This document shows, in pieces, positions 10,887-22,711 of a DNA stretch of 64,000 bases. The number at the start of each line of letters is the position of its first letter. Within the stretch, counting starts at the first letter, position 1. Origin of the DNA: Rhizomucor pusillus (lineage: Eukaryota; Mucoromycota; Mucoromycetes; Mucorales; Lichtheimiaceae); assembly GCA_900175165.2 (NCBI GenBank), contig FWWN02000286.1:1-64000 (forward strand), in the 5' to 3' direction. The notes below the pieces were generated by a model that did no database searches, was not told the origin of the DNA, and was given only the letters and a program-made list of their open reading frames with translations. A program made the translations under genes and the position numbers.

Positions 10887-11619
10887 GATTGAGTTCATAC
10901 ATTAAATATCAACTATTCATTGCTAAGTCTCACGTTCCGAAAAATTTATGGGAAGTCATCTATAGGCAATTTCACCTTTGAGGTGTACTATTTGGAACTG
11001 TTTGAACGTTTTTGCCCATTTCATAGGCCTTTAGGGCGGACATCCACAACAGCCATTGCACATCTTTCTATGTAGAGCCTATATCGCTGCTTTTGAGAAT
11101 GTATGGAGGGCGGCTTTTTGATTCGGAAGTGTAGTTAAATATTTAGGCACTTCCACATGTGTGAGATGGATGACGGCATATCATAACTTAGCTAAACAGT
11201 CAACATGCAGCTTTGGACTTTGGCAGGCGGAATGGTGACATCAGGAGTTTGGTGAATATAAACGCAATAGAATTCAGTGTAATAGCTGTCGGCAGCTCCT
11301 TGCGGCAAGTTTGCGCAAAGACTTCCTAAACAATCTACACTGTTACCTGCGCTGCCTTCGGTTGGCCTTGAACGTTGGTCAGAATAAACATCGAATTTAT
11401 GGCGATGGGATTAAAGACAATTATGAACGGAGAGTGCTTTTCCAAAAGGAGACTTCACATCCCAATTGAATCGCTCTTAAAAGGATACAGTAAGGTAAAA
11501 GGAAAGCATTATGTTTTATAGAACTATTTTCAATAGTCTTTTCCTTCCTTTTTCTTCCAGACGTAGTCGAAACGGAAGAAAAACATCATCAATCGTCTTT
11601 TTTGTTTGACGTGCAGACA
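10887..11619. other. Intergenic, no gene seen
   Basis: About 730 bases between the aladin stop and the mitofusin relic. No ORF with domain content and no repeat shared with the rest of the window is visible. Confidence 0.5.
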
Positions 11620-14069
11620 ATGCCTGAAAAGTATTTCAGTACTCCCTCGCACCATCAGTCATCCAGACGAATGCTCCGTCGCAATTTGGCGCCCAACGTA
11701 AACAACCTGGCCAGCTTCGGAGCTTCGATAGCAGACTTGAGGCAGACAACTAGTGCTAAATTGCCTCTTCATTCGTCAAGCACTGTAGCTTCAACGTCGC
11801 TGCAGGCAGCCCGCACGCACCAACATAGACCGAAAACTGCATAAGAACAGCGCAGCTACGACGACAGCTGCAGCGTCTTTTAATTCACGTTTCGTCTGTT
11901 TTAAGCGTTTGCAAACAAGTCTCTCGCGTTATGCCGCGCGCGGGCACTACCCTGCTTTTGGCCGGGTCCCAGTCCATCGAATCCTGGATGCTCGAGCGGA
12001 TGTGTATCTAGAAACAGCTTCCCAGCCTGAGCTTTCTTCTGTATTTCAGCAAGCAAAGGCATCTTTTGAGCCTGGAGATGCCAGAGAATTCAGCATTTTG
12101 AATTTGGATGTCAAAGCTGTGCTTGCATCTGCAGATCTGAGCACACTGGAAAAGCAATCGGTTGCCAATCTGCTCGACGATAAACTACTGTTATGTCAGC
12201 GCCATGTGGATAATATCCGTGCCCGTGTCGCCGATACGTCGTCCAAGGTACTCTTCACTGGAGAATTGAATGCTGGCAAATCTACATTTGTCAATGCACT
12301 TTTGAAGCGAGAACTTCTACCCGTCGATCAACAACCATGCACAAGCATTTTCTGCGAAGTCTTGGACGCTAGCTTAAACAGTGGTGTGGAACAAGTCCAT
12401 GCTATACCCGATGTTGAAAATTATAACCGACTTGGTCCCTTGACGTATCATGTTATCGAAATTTGTCACCTTTATAAAGTTGTCATGGAGCACAATGATG
12501 CACACAAAATGCTCAAGGTATATGGCCCTGATGCCGGCTTTGCACAAGAGAGTTTACTTCACACAACGGCGTTGTGGATATTGCCTTGATCAATCCTCCT
12601 GGTCTCAACACCGATTCGCTAAAGACAACCGCGGTATTTGCTCGACAGGAGGAAATTGATGTCATTGTTTTTGTCGTTAGCACCGAAAATCATTTTACAT
12701 TATTGATAAGTTATCTGCGATGATTTTCAACATTAGATACACTGACATGTTTTAATTAGGGAGAGGAATTCTTGTGGAATGCTGCCAATCAAAAGACCCA
12801 TATTATTATTGTTGTGAATCGTTTTGATTCTATCCGGGACAAGGACCGCTGCAAACGTTTAATTCAGGAACAGCTTCGACAGTTGTCTCCCGCTACCTAT
12901 CCAGTTGCGAATGATTTGGTGCACTTCGTGAGTGCTGGCACCTTGGATTAGAACCTCATACGCACAAGATCGATGCGCCTGAATTCGCTAGACTGTAGCA
13001 GCGGTTACGAGCATTTGTTTTGGAGAACCATATCGATTGCAAATTGTTGCCGGCAAAGAATTATATGAGCAATTTGCTCAGAGACATTAAAGGCTTGTCA
13101 GAAGTGAATCGTGCTTTGGCTGCTCGTGAACTCGATATGGGGTCTCAAGCGTTGAAAAACGATTTGCCTACACATGAGCATCTTCTGCGGCTTCGTGATT
13201 ATTTACTGCGTCACATTAAAAAGATGGCCGATATTACAACCATGAAAATCGAAAAGGATACCAACAAGCAGCTAAATCCGGCAGTTGATCAGATCGATTC
13301 GGCTATCGATACCATCGAATATCCTGGGCTATTCTTGATCTGGCAGTATGCACAAGATCTGACCGATTCAGTGTCGCAAAGGCTGCTGAAAGGAATACGT
13401 TTAGCCAAAAATTACGCAGACAAGAAACGCAGTAAGCGGATGATTGCCAAGATTTTCGATGCAAACATAGATAAAATTCTTAAGAAAAACCGAGATCGCA
13501 CTGTAGTGATTCAAGTCGAGGCGACAGATTTTTTGGATCTCGTACTAGATGAAAAGTTATCAGGATGCATGCTTTCGTTAGGTGCAGCTGCAGCATTTTG
13601 CAGTCGTATGATTGGCCTCAAGGATGCCGTGTCTAGTTTCTGGACACATCCTCTTCTATAGGCAACCAAAATATGAGACGTCTTGTTATCCCTCTTCTCG
13701 GCATTGCGAGCGCTGGCTTTCTCCTCTATGTTATCTCTGGTATGCGGTATGCTGTGGAACATAAACTAGTCAAGAAGTTCAAGACGTCCGTAAGCGACTT
13801 TTCGTACGTGGATACGCAAGGACTGCGTATGGCTCGCGATTTCCGCAAAGTTCTCCGTGTTGAAGGCTACAATATCCAAAGTAGATTACTAAAGGAAATC
13901 GAAAAGATGGAGCAGCGCCGTGAAGAGATGCAAGCTATGGTTGGGACTTCGGAGGGAAAGCTTCAAGTACTTTATTGCTGTCCTCGATACATCTGGTATG
14001 CTCCTGGAAAAAGTTTCTAATGTCCACATTGAAAGTTACAACCATCACAAGATTGCATATGCCTCTTGA
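11620..14069 (+). pseudogene. FZO1: Mitofusin Fzo1 (mitochondrial fusion GTPase), broken
   Basis: Dynamin-family GTPase that fuses mitochondrial outer membranes. The P-loop GELNAGKST (near 12260), switch [22 protein letters not shown] (G3), [14 protein letters not shown] and VVNRFD (G4) are all present. So are the C-terminal bundle and a TM segment RLVIPLLGIASAGFLLYVISGM before RYAVE. The frame is broken repeatedly: near 11840, a two-base shift near 12557, a stop/shift near 12950, TAG at 12996-12998, a shift near 13655 and another near 13960. A likely original stop is at 14067-14069. One intron near 12700-12759 fits. The breaks are too many for one sequencing slip and not at long homopolymers, so I call a pseudogene; poor assembly polishing remains possible. 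Confidence 0.8.
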
Positions 14070-14368
14070 AAGCAATCATTTTAAATATAAATATACCAAT
14101 ATAGCTATATCCTATCTTGAAAGAAGATATCGAAACCTTTTTGTAATTGTTAGTTGTATATCTTATGCATGCTGTGGGAACATACGCCCTTGTAGGCCGC
14201 TATTGCTGTTTGTTCTGAAAGTTTGTCTGGTATGGATGAATATCCCTTCTTTGACTTTGCTTCTTGGTTTCTGTGTTATGCGAAGAGAGATCAGTTGAGA
14301 TTCTGGGTTGACCTGGAAATCAGCTGCGGGAGCCAAACAACAGGTTCAAGCGAGTCTTCATATCGCTG

Positions 14369-15512
14369 ATGGTACCACGGTTGCAAAACACTTCGGTTGT
14401 GATTCGTTGCAAAGCATTTCGCCCAAAAGTCGTTACCATCACTCAGCAACGAAGCTATGTAACTCCTTACAACAAGCCAAATTCCAAGCTGTCCACGGAA
14501 ATCTCAAAAGCGTATCTTGAGAGACTTCAAGCCACTATTCAACCTCGACTTACCCCAATGCTTCTCAAGGTACGAGCTGCGACAGATACCTTGCGGACGT
14601 TGCCACGGGATCCCAAAGAGGCCATTCAAAAAGCTGGTGTAGCCTTGAACAAATTGACAGGATATGATCATATTGAAATAGTAAAGAAAAAAGTGGAGCA
14701 ACAAGGTAATTATCGAACATTTGTACGGAAAAGCGCTCAATCTAATACAGAAGAAAGCCAAGGCATTTGAAGACTCCAGAGAACAAGTCCAAGAAGCAAA
14801 AAAGAGATACCAAGAAGCTATAGAAACGCGATCCAATACACAGCGGGAAATCAACGAACTCCTTCAACGCAAACATTTATGGACTGGCCAGGATGTTACC
14901 CGCTTCACAGAATTGTATCGACTAGAACATGAGCGTTCGCAGGCAGAATCAAGCGCTAAAGAAACATATCAACAGTGCGAGAAACGAATGGATCGGGAAT
15001 ATATGGATTTGGCTCGTTCTATTATGGAGCGGTATCACGAAGAACAGCTTTGGAGTGACAAAATCCGTAGCGTCAGTACGTACGGTACTTGGGCGTTGAT
15101 GGTTGTCAACTTGCTGTTGTTTGTCGTTGTGCAAACTGTGTTAGAGCCTTATAAGAGGAAAAGGGTGACGGACAAATTTGAAGAATTGCTGATAGCCAAG
15201 GTGGAAGAAGAAAAAGGAACTTTTCGACAGATGTTAGATGATCGAGACCAGGTTTATCAATCGCAGCAGAATTCGGTTATGTCTGCGGTCGCGAATCTGG
15301 AAGTTACTGTGCAATCACTTCATCCTCCTTCCTCTCCCGCTCCATCGCCACCGGCACCGCAACAAGCCGCGGAGTCATCACTGCTTGCAGCGACTGAGCA
15401 GACCAAGTACCTCGAGAGCGATTCGATAGTTGATGGCAAAGGTATTATCATGTATTCTGTTCCCGGAGCTATAGCTGGTGGTATAATCACTGCAATGTTT
15501 CTGTGGCATTAG
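14369..15512 (+). CDS. SHE9: She9/Mdm33, mitochondrial inner-membrane morphology protein
   Basis: Inner-membrane protein that shapes mitochondria (She9_MDM33 family). ATG 14369 opens a basic, hydroxylated N-terminus (RLQNTSVVIRCKAFRPK) suited to mitochondrial import. The core is a long coiled coil: YQEAIETRSNTQREINELLQ, RKHLWTGQDVTRFTELYRLE, MERYHEEQLWSDKIRS. A TM segment (TYGTWALMVVNLLLFVVVQ) follows, then LEPYKRKR and a second hydrophobic segment at the C-terminus. A 52-base intron at 14706-14757 restores the frame and the family spacing. The Pro/Ser-rich linker near residue 300 is variable in the family. It sits 300 bases after the mitofusin relic on the same strand. Confidence 0.85.
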
Positions 15513-15719
15513 AGGCACATTCTATGCATTCTCCTTATTTTTCCCTCTCTTTGTATCTATTTCTTTCCTCCGTCTCCACATTTCGATATTCTAGAGCACA
15601 TAAATTTATTTCATATATCCTACCCTGTGCCCTTGGTTCCTGTACTGCATATCAGATATGGCATTAACGAATGAAGTGTACGATGACACTTTGTATTAAA
15701 TAAATCATCATCATTATTA

Positions 15720-18198
15720 TTAATGGGTACTAATCGGGGAAAAGTGTCCAGTAATGGACACTCTTTGAACCCAGGTAGCTCTCCAGGAAAACTAGTACTC
15801 TCCACCATTCTTTAATATTTTATGCTTTGACATCCGAAAAATTGTAAAATTAATCTTAGTTCGTTCTTGTGAGTACTTTTGAAGATATGGACTTTGGAAG
15901 ATGGCTAGTTTGCGGGGTTTCAAGAGGTGTCCATTACTGGACAGTAAAGGAGCCCCAAGTTGGGAACCTTTTTCTTGTACAATCTGCATGAAGCTTCCAG
16001 AAATTATAGATGGAGATGTCAATTTTAATTATTTGTCTTAGAAAAAGGTGGTTAAGAAGTAGAATGTTTGCCCATATGCTCTGAGCAGAACACCATGTCG
16101 GGACCACAAATGCATCTCAAGGATGATCTCTTGCGGTATCCTCGCTCAGTGCAAGTTCGTTTTAGGTGGTGTCCCTTGATGGTTTTACCTAACGAAATGC
16201 GTTTATGCAACTTACGTGAACAATTGGACCATATTTGGATAGATTCATCCATTTCTACATCCGTACTTTGCAATGCGTGCGCATTTGAAGCAAAGCCTGC
16301 CCCAATCTCCATCTGAACGCGTTATGAAGCGTCTTTGAACCATCACGTGCAAATAGCATATATGCAGAGAATGCATTAGCTTCTGCTATAGCCAAGAAAA
16401 ATGCCAAACATCGTACTTCCCAACGATGTGATTTCATGACATCGTGGAAAAGATGTCAGATTATCGCGGCGATTATTTGCGGTGTCTACGGCGCCTTTAA
16501 ACGGATTTAGAATGATGTTTCATTATACCTTCAATGGACGACGCACCTTTGTTATCTTCGTATTCATCGAATACTTTAGGGGGCGCCTCATTGAGCTATA
16601 TCCTACATCGGGCAGGTATCTTGTAATCTCCCGCTTGCCAAGGGTAGTAACACCGCAGTTGCTTATAACTACTTTGGGTTGTCTATCCCGTAATGCTGTT
16701 ACGAATAAGTCATCCACGGTGGATTTGTAGCAAACATAATTGCCAAAAGTCGGTCCAAGCTCTTGCAAGATATCATGCTCAGGCATGCCTCGGGGCCAGT
16801 ATCGCCTTTTCTTGACTTGCATGATTGAATACAAGCGAAACGTCGTCAGTTCTCGGATCATAGCTGGCGAACCGAACCATGAATCAGCTATGACCGTTCT
16901 GCCCGAGTAAAACCACGGCTTCGTGAGCCTGCAGAATGTGACAATAGTTTTCATATTGAATCTATCGTCAAATTCTTGTTGGATGATATCTCCAGATACA
17001 TCAAAGCGTATGATGCAGAGATATACAGCATCCGCAACAGTCTTCTACTCCTGGCCAACAGGGTGCGGCTTACGAGGGACCTTTTTCGAAAACGGCATGC
17101 CCTTTCCTAACCATTGACACATGCTTTTGTCAACGCAAAGGTAATTGCCGGGAGTGAGTGCTTCAACTAGATTGTCGTTATATGCTGCGATGAAATCACG
17201 AAGTTGATAAAAAGGATCTTCATTATTTCTGTAGTTACATTAATACAACGACGGTCCCCTGCATGTTGACACTGAATAACTCACTTCACAGCGTTTGGTG
17301 TGCAAAAGATATGCAACTTCGTGATTTGAACGAACCAATCCATGCTCATGTGGTCATTAAAATTGACCATCAAGACTGCTGGAAACTCTCCACAGTGCCC
17401 ATAAGCGGCGTGGTCATCTATGCGAACAACGGTCATAACAACCCAAAGAGCAATCCAGATAAGATACTCAGGGTATGTTATAGGGTCAAAGTTCGCAATG
17501 ACTGTGCTCGCATTCGCGTTGATTGTCGGCAAGAAGACTTCTTAATGTGCACTTCCGGAATGAATCTCAAGAAGTACAATGCTGTCGATGCATACTCTTT
17601 TACCGGTAGGTGCAGCGTAGCACGTCCCGAAAAAGTTTCGTTTGGGTTTGCACCGCGTCTGTCGACGGTTATCTCACCCTCTTGCCAGCAGAGATCCAGC
17701 TCTTCTTCTGCACCGAATGGCCTTCGGTGCAGAAGACTCTACAGCATCGTCAATGTAATCGGGGTCTTCGATTTGCTCGGCGACAGGAGCAGGCGTTGTG
17801 GCAGCTGCAGGGCGACGAGCTGCCGAACGTTGGCCCTCAAAACGAAGACTCGTCGGCAAAAGTGCCACCTCCTGATCTGGCAATTGATCAAGCCTGATCA
17901 GCCAAGCAGGCTGGTTGTTAATCGTTGTTGGCCCAGTGATGACTCCAAAGAGCTTGATTCCAGGTGCGTCGATGGCAACAACTCTTCTCGAGGACTCAAA
18001 GACCGAGGAAGACCTCAAGAAACGACGGGTAATGGACACACGAAGTGTAGATCGTGAGATAAGCCGGAACTCGTTGGCCCTTTCAGGTCTCAGGGAACCC
18101 ATTCATTGGCTCGCATCAATCAAACGAGCTTTTTATTGGCCAGGATAATACGTTTAAAAAGTGTCCATTAATGGACACCTCCGATTAGTACCTATTAA
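15720..18198 (-). mobile_element. piggyBac-type transposon with intact ends
   Basis: The element is bounded by TTAA at 15720-15723 and at 18195-18198, the target duplication used by piggyBac. The adjoining termini TGGGTACTAATCGG and TAGGTACTAATCGG are inverted repeats with one mismatch. Just inside each end lies a palindrome, AGTGTCCAGTAATGGACACT (15743-15762) and GTGTCCATTAATGGACAC (18161-18178). A third, degraded relative is at about 15927-15942. The length is about 2.48 kb. The transposase runs on the minus strand. Confidence 0.9.
16052..18102 (-). pseudogene. piggyBac transposase (DDE_Tnp_1_7), disrupted
   Basis: Segments in minus-strand order read as a Mucorales piggyBac transposase. 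First is an N-terminal region (LFGVITGPTTINNQPAWLI). Next comes ITYPEYLIWIALWVVMTVVRIDD...MSMDWFVQI near 17300-17530. Then the catalytic core: NYLCVDKSMCQWLGKG (first Asp, family D-E-S-M), KTVADAVYL, and VIADSWFGSPAMIREL (next Asp, family D-N-F-F-S). The C-terminus is Cys-rich (RCICGPDMVFCSEHMGKH). A TAG interrupts the core at 17045-17047, and frame changes occur near 17650, 17270, 16520 and 16320. Some may be introns, but the TAG is not. The protein cannot be made intact as read. Confidence 0.85.
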
Positions 18199-18480
18199 TA
18201 ATAATAATTAATGATCTAATCAATTCCTTTAATGTTTCCCAGAAGAGCTACATGTGTATGCGATTATACTATTTTTGTACGTGATATCTGTGCAGTCCGC
18301 AGTGAGAGTAAAAAGGTTTGCTGGTTACAAAAAACATTTTGGGCACGCACAAATATCACTTCAATGACTAAAGACTTTTCAATGGGAGATTGATTTCCAC
18401 ATACCTTTCGTAATCCATTCCTGCGGCTGGGACCTACGCCGCATCGTTTATCGATGGACCGCGCTTATTTATGAACAGTT
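18199..18480. other. Short flank between piggyBac and Fanzor relic
   Basis: AT-rich spacer without a recognisable feature. Confidence 0.4.
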
Positions 18481-19400
18481 TTTCGCTGACTGCTGTTGAC
18501 GTCGGGCGGAATCTTCCAGATTGCAGTTGCTCTGCAGGATGGTCATGCCCCTCAAAGCGATGCACACCGCCTCGACGTCGCGGTTCTTTGCGCCTGTACC
18601 ATTTTTATATGTGGAACATCGAGGATTCGGGCAAATTGATGACCCGTTAATCGTCTTGTGTTTTTATTTATTCCCTAGTGTGTAAGTTCTTGCCGGATGC
18701 ACTATGGTGCTGCCGCAAGTAGAACATGTTTGTGAAGTTCCTGCTTCGTTTGTAATTGCTACAATGATGTAACGAGGATTCCGTGCTCGTAATTGCCCAT
18801 CAATACGAGATCCGACACATGTCCCTGCACCGCCAATACATAGAATTGTCCTGTTTGGTTTTTTCTTGCTAGATGGCCTCGCTATTTTCTTGCTTATTAT
18901 CCAGGAAACCGATATATCTTCGTTCTACACCGACTAATTTGTCATAAGCCGCGGATTTCATAGGATGCCTGGTCCTCTGCTCCTTGCGGGTTTGTTTGAA
19001 ATGATAGGAAACCTCGTAGCATTTCTCGCTGTTCTATCCAAATCTTTTCTTTGCAAGGAATAAGTGCCATATTCGAATGACGATGAAATCTACATACCTT
19101 ATGCATATCCAGTACGTTTTCTGGTGATCGAGATGACTTGATTGGATTTTCAGATAGTATTTTCCCGACCTCCTTCACCGTCTGGCAATGCTTCCATACA
19201 CTTAAAAGAATTATTAGGAGTGATTTCCATAATCGTGCACGCATTGGCTCACCTTGAGTTTGTTCATCTTTTTGGTAATGGCGCGTGACAGTGATAATTG
19301 CTGTAGTTGTCCTGCCGTAATGCGTTTACAACTCCTTTTTGCTTCGGCTGCAAGGCCTGCCGCGATGTCAAATTCCTCTTGGGTCCATAACTCCTGATTC
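18481..19400 (-). pseudogene. Fanzor/TnpB-like nuclease, C-terminal half, broken
   Basis: Minus-strand reading gives the RuvC/zinc-ribbon end of a TnpB-like protein: NRTILCIGGAGT, then a T-S-Q-T-C-S-T-C-G motif, a CPNPRC pair, and KNRDVEAVCIAL, which fits the last RuvC acidic residue (family N-R-D-x-N-A). An in-frame TAA interrupts it between the two cysteine pairs (about 18668-18670). Upstream on the same strand, 19253-19398 codes ELWTQEEFDIAAGLAAE...MNKLK, ending exactly at a GT donor. The region between holds two likely short exons. Fanzors are eukaryotic RNA-guided nucleases related to Cas12/TnpB. The call rests on the zinc ribbon and NRD motif; the N-terminal half seems to lie beyond the Tc1 insertion. 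Confidence 0.65.
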
Positions 19401-19762
19401 TAACTTTTAGTGAACCTCAAAGCAGTCGTAGTTGAATCGTATGATTGTCGAAAGCGTATAGACGACGTAATTGGTTCCGCCTATACACACTTGTCTACCG
19501 TCATCTTTGGTTTCTTGTAAATACACTCTTCCCATAGATCAAATTCATAATCCAATGAAAACCGATTTTCATTCCCCAAAGTGTGGATGTCACATCCTCC
19601 AAAGATATTGTCATGCAAAGCTTAGCACCTCCAAGAGTATGTAAAGCATGTACACCTTTTCCAAAAATTAATGTCGCTGCGATCTGTCGTTACTTTTGGA
19701 AATAAAGTAAACATTTTTAGCCCAGCTTTCCACATCCTACGGTTGAAATTTCAGATTACAAG

Positions 19763-21011
19763 ATGAGCATCCAGGTTTTTTACGAAAATGGGCAAGGCAA
19801 TGCTGTCAACGGATACGGCAGACCTGAGCCCATGGACTACGGCGTCGACGAAGAGCAGTATGCTCTTGAAACGCGAAGTTCATACACGCAGTATTTGCGT
19901 AATCTCCCTTGCGAGAGCATTCATGGGTCAGATACCATGCAGACCGAAGTTGCAAAGAAAGCTGTGGACATTCTCATGAGAGAAGCATCCGTCAAGCAAG
20001 CGTAGACGCTCTATACGGACCAGGATAAGGTTAAGTTCTTCAAACTGATGTTGAGAAAGTTCTGAGTGCCTCAGCTGCCGCAAAACGGTTAGGTATCCAT
20101 GTCCGTACAGCTCAAGGATGGGCCAAACAGTATGAGGTGAATCCGGATAGCATATTCGCGAAGTGTAAGAAGAATGGTCGTCCGCATATCCTTGGTGAAG
20201 AGCATAAGAAGGTCATTCTAGAGTACGTCGATGAGAACCCTTCGGTTATCTTGGAGCAGTTCATGGAACAACTGTTTCAGAGGTTTAAAGGGCTCAAAGT
20301 ATCTAAGCGTACCGTTTATAATTTCGTGAGGACGCAGTGCAATCTGTCCCTTAAGAAGGCCCGGTTTCAGCCTGTAGACAGGAATAGCGAGGCTAAGATT
20401 CAAGAGCGCCTTGACTGGGTGCGCAAATGGGACATGACCGACATCGACTTGGAAGAAATTGCGTCTTTCTTGATGAGTCTGCCTTCCATATCAACATGAA
20501 GCACAGCATGGCGTGGTCGAAAAAGGGTCTTCTATAGTGGTTACAGTGCCAAAAACAAGAGCAAGGACGGCCACAATCTTGGGTGCAATCTCTACATCAG
20601 GTCTGATTAAGGGGGTCATTCCAAGCTTACAAGCACAGGAACTGTAACTGGTCATCTTCTTAGATTTCTTAAGGCTACAATGGATGAGATGGACAAATAT
20701 GAGCAAATGAAGGGCCATTATTTGGTTATGAATAATGCTCCTATTCATAAGGCTGACGATATCTCTAGGTATATCGAGTCTCGAGGGTATCGAGGTGCCT
20801 ATCTTCCATCATAATCGCCTGAACTCAATCCTATCAAGCAGTTTTGGTCAGTTGTCAAGAGCAAATTTAAGCGCAACAGGTTCTTGGCAAGCGAGACGTT
20901 GATGACACGAATCAGTGAAGCATCCAATAGCTTAAGATTGAGTGATTTCGAAGGTTTTGTTTCTCATTCTTATAGATGCTTAGATAACTCTCGTAACGGA
21001 GAGCAACTGTG
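19763..21011 (+). pseudogene. Tc1/mariner (IS630-type) transposase, broken
   Basis: From ATG 19763 the sequence matches a common Mucorales Tc1-like transposase. It has an N-terminal part (DEEQYALETRSSYTQYLRNLP) and a helix-turn-helix stretch (AAKRLGIHVRTAQ, WAKQY). Then come NGRPHILGEEHKKVILEYVDE and the DDE triad: FLDESAFHIN (near 20467), MDNAPIHKADD (near 20730), SPELNPIKQFWSVVKS (near 20820). Frame is lost near 20010-20135, near 20475-20660, and by TAA at 20812-20814, where the family has the tyrosine of YSPELNP. The end, LSDFEGFVSHSYRCLDNSRNGEQL, is preserved. Terminal repeats were not resolved. Confidence 0.85.
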
Positions 21012-21239
21012 ATGTAATTCTCTTCTATTATTCTCCACAGATCACCACAGTATGATATATATACGAACAAAAAAAGCAAAAAGCAAAAAAATGTGGATGT
21101 CGCTTCTGTGCTACATGTTTTTCTGTGCATGCGACATTTGATTTGTCATCGACTTCAATTTTTGTTAGCCTGCGACTTCAGAATTGGCGGGGACCGACTT
21201 CGATTTTGGGAAAGAGTGTACTTGCCTTTACAATAAGCT

Positions 21240-21915
21240 TTTGATATTTTTCTGAACGAAATCTTTTCAGTCAGCCTTCAGACCTTGTACTTCGGCGTTG
21301 AAGTCATCTCGAACACGCCTTTCCTTTCTGCTGGTCGTTGTATAACTGTTTGCGCTCCTGTCTGATGGCAGTTTTCCTCGTACTCTTGATTTGCTGCGTT
21401 TTTTGATTGCTCTTTTCTTTCAAAGATACGCTGATTTGTTCTATCTTCGTATCCATCAGTTTCCCAAATTCTTTCTCACTCTTTCGGAGAGGTGAGATTT
21501 ATGGCTTGGCTATGGGATTCTTCTTTTAAGCTCTTGCGGCTATCGTAGCAGCCGATGGTAGGATTTGCATCGTCATTGAGCTGATCTAATATTGCCACTG
21601 TATTATCGGGTCTCCATGTTAACCGATGTCGAAAGTCGAGTTTGTAGCTTTTACAAATTTTCTTGATCAATTTTAGGTTGAAAAATGCGGCAAACATGTC
21701 TTCTTTCAGGACGTTTGCCCACATCCTAGAAGATATGACAAGCCCAGCTCTGTCGTAAAGAGTATAGTTTTTCTAAACTGCAGTATTGGATTTTTCCTAA
21801 TGGTTGACGCTTGATCTTTTTTCATCTTGGCGTGGCACGAGATTCTATTTGGCTCTGGGAGGATAGCAGCTTGGCCAGAAGTGTTTAATACATGGCGCTG
21901 CCGCATTTTATGCAT
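21240..21915 (-). pseudogene. Degenerate ORF, possible N-terminal half of the Fanzor-like gene
   Basis: A minus-strand exon-like segment (21476-21724) reads WANVLKEDMFAAFFNLKLIKKICKSYKLDFRHRLTWRPDNTVAIL and begins after a TTCTAG acceptor. Downstream to about 21240 the strand codes a Lys/Gln-rich stretch (KEKSNQKTQQIKSTRKTAIRQ). I do not recognise it firmly. Its strand and position, on the far side of the Tc1-like insertion from the TnpB-like C-terminus, fit a single gene split by that insertion. Alternatively it is an unrelated remnant. Confidence 0.35.
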
Positions 21916-22357
21916 TGGCGTCCCATCACTTTCACTTTAGCGCTAGCAGTACTTCACTTTGGCGTCTTTATGGTTCTCCGTGGCAACAAAAAGCTACAAC
22001 TTCTGTTCTTCTAAGAGGCATCTTGCAACTCTTGGAACAAAAGAAGCATGTCAGCCTCAAAGACGTGCGAATCTCGCTGGAAGGTGCGAACAGCCAGTAC
22101 GCCGGGGTAAAGTTACATACTCTACGTAGCTTAGATTAACTCAACCGCGAAATCAGCCCCAGCTGCCTGCTGACATTGACCCACCATCAATGAATATGAT
22201 ATTGCCGGCCATCAATTATATACAACCAGTTTCGAAATCAAAACACCCTACGTATTAACATTTATAAGAAAAAACTCTTGCACCAATATAAGCCCCCAAC
22301 CTTCACCATGGAAATCTTGTATTTATTGAAATGGAGTGCATTGGTGTTGTGGCTCCT

Positions 22358-22708
22358 TTAAATCTTTGCTACACGTTGTTGTGCTACAAATGTTGTGGTA
22401 TTGCAGAGCAACATGGGCCAACTCAGTCTATCCTGGCTTCTACTCTGGCTTTCACCATGGCTCTTCGTGTCATCATGATTATTCAGCAAGAGACACGCTA
22501 GTCTCAACTGGATCGTGAACGTACCGATGTCGGACACACGGATGACCGATTTGCCGTTGAACCTGTTGAAGACATGACCGAGTTCACCGAAGATCGCCTC
22601 GATCTTGGAGCGAAAACTGTCAAAGGACTTGTTGTATCTTTCTTCTTCTTGACTCAAAGAAGCGTTCCTCGACCACCGGATAGGACATACAAAGTTCTTA
22701 GTGCTCAA
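22358..22708 (-). pseudogene. PIF/Harbinger-like transposase C-terminal fragment
   Basis: The frame reads LSQEEERYNKSFDSFRSKIEAIFGELGHVFNRFNG...DIGTFTIQLRLACLLLNN. The pattern E-x-x-[FY]-N...R...I-E-x-x-F-G-x-L...Q-x-x-x-A-x-x-L-x-N is typical of the end of DDE_Tnp_4 (Harbinger/HARBI1-like) transposases. No catalytic residues are present. The frame starts beside MITE copy 2 (22712-22972), so the MITE may have landed in the gene or cut it. Confidence 0.55.
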
Positions 22709-22711
22709 ATA

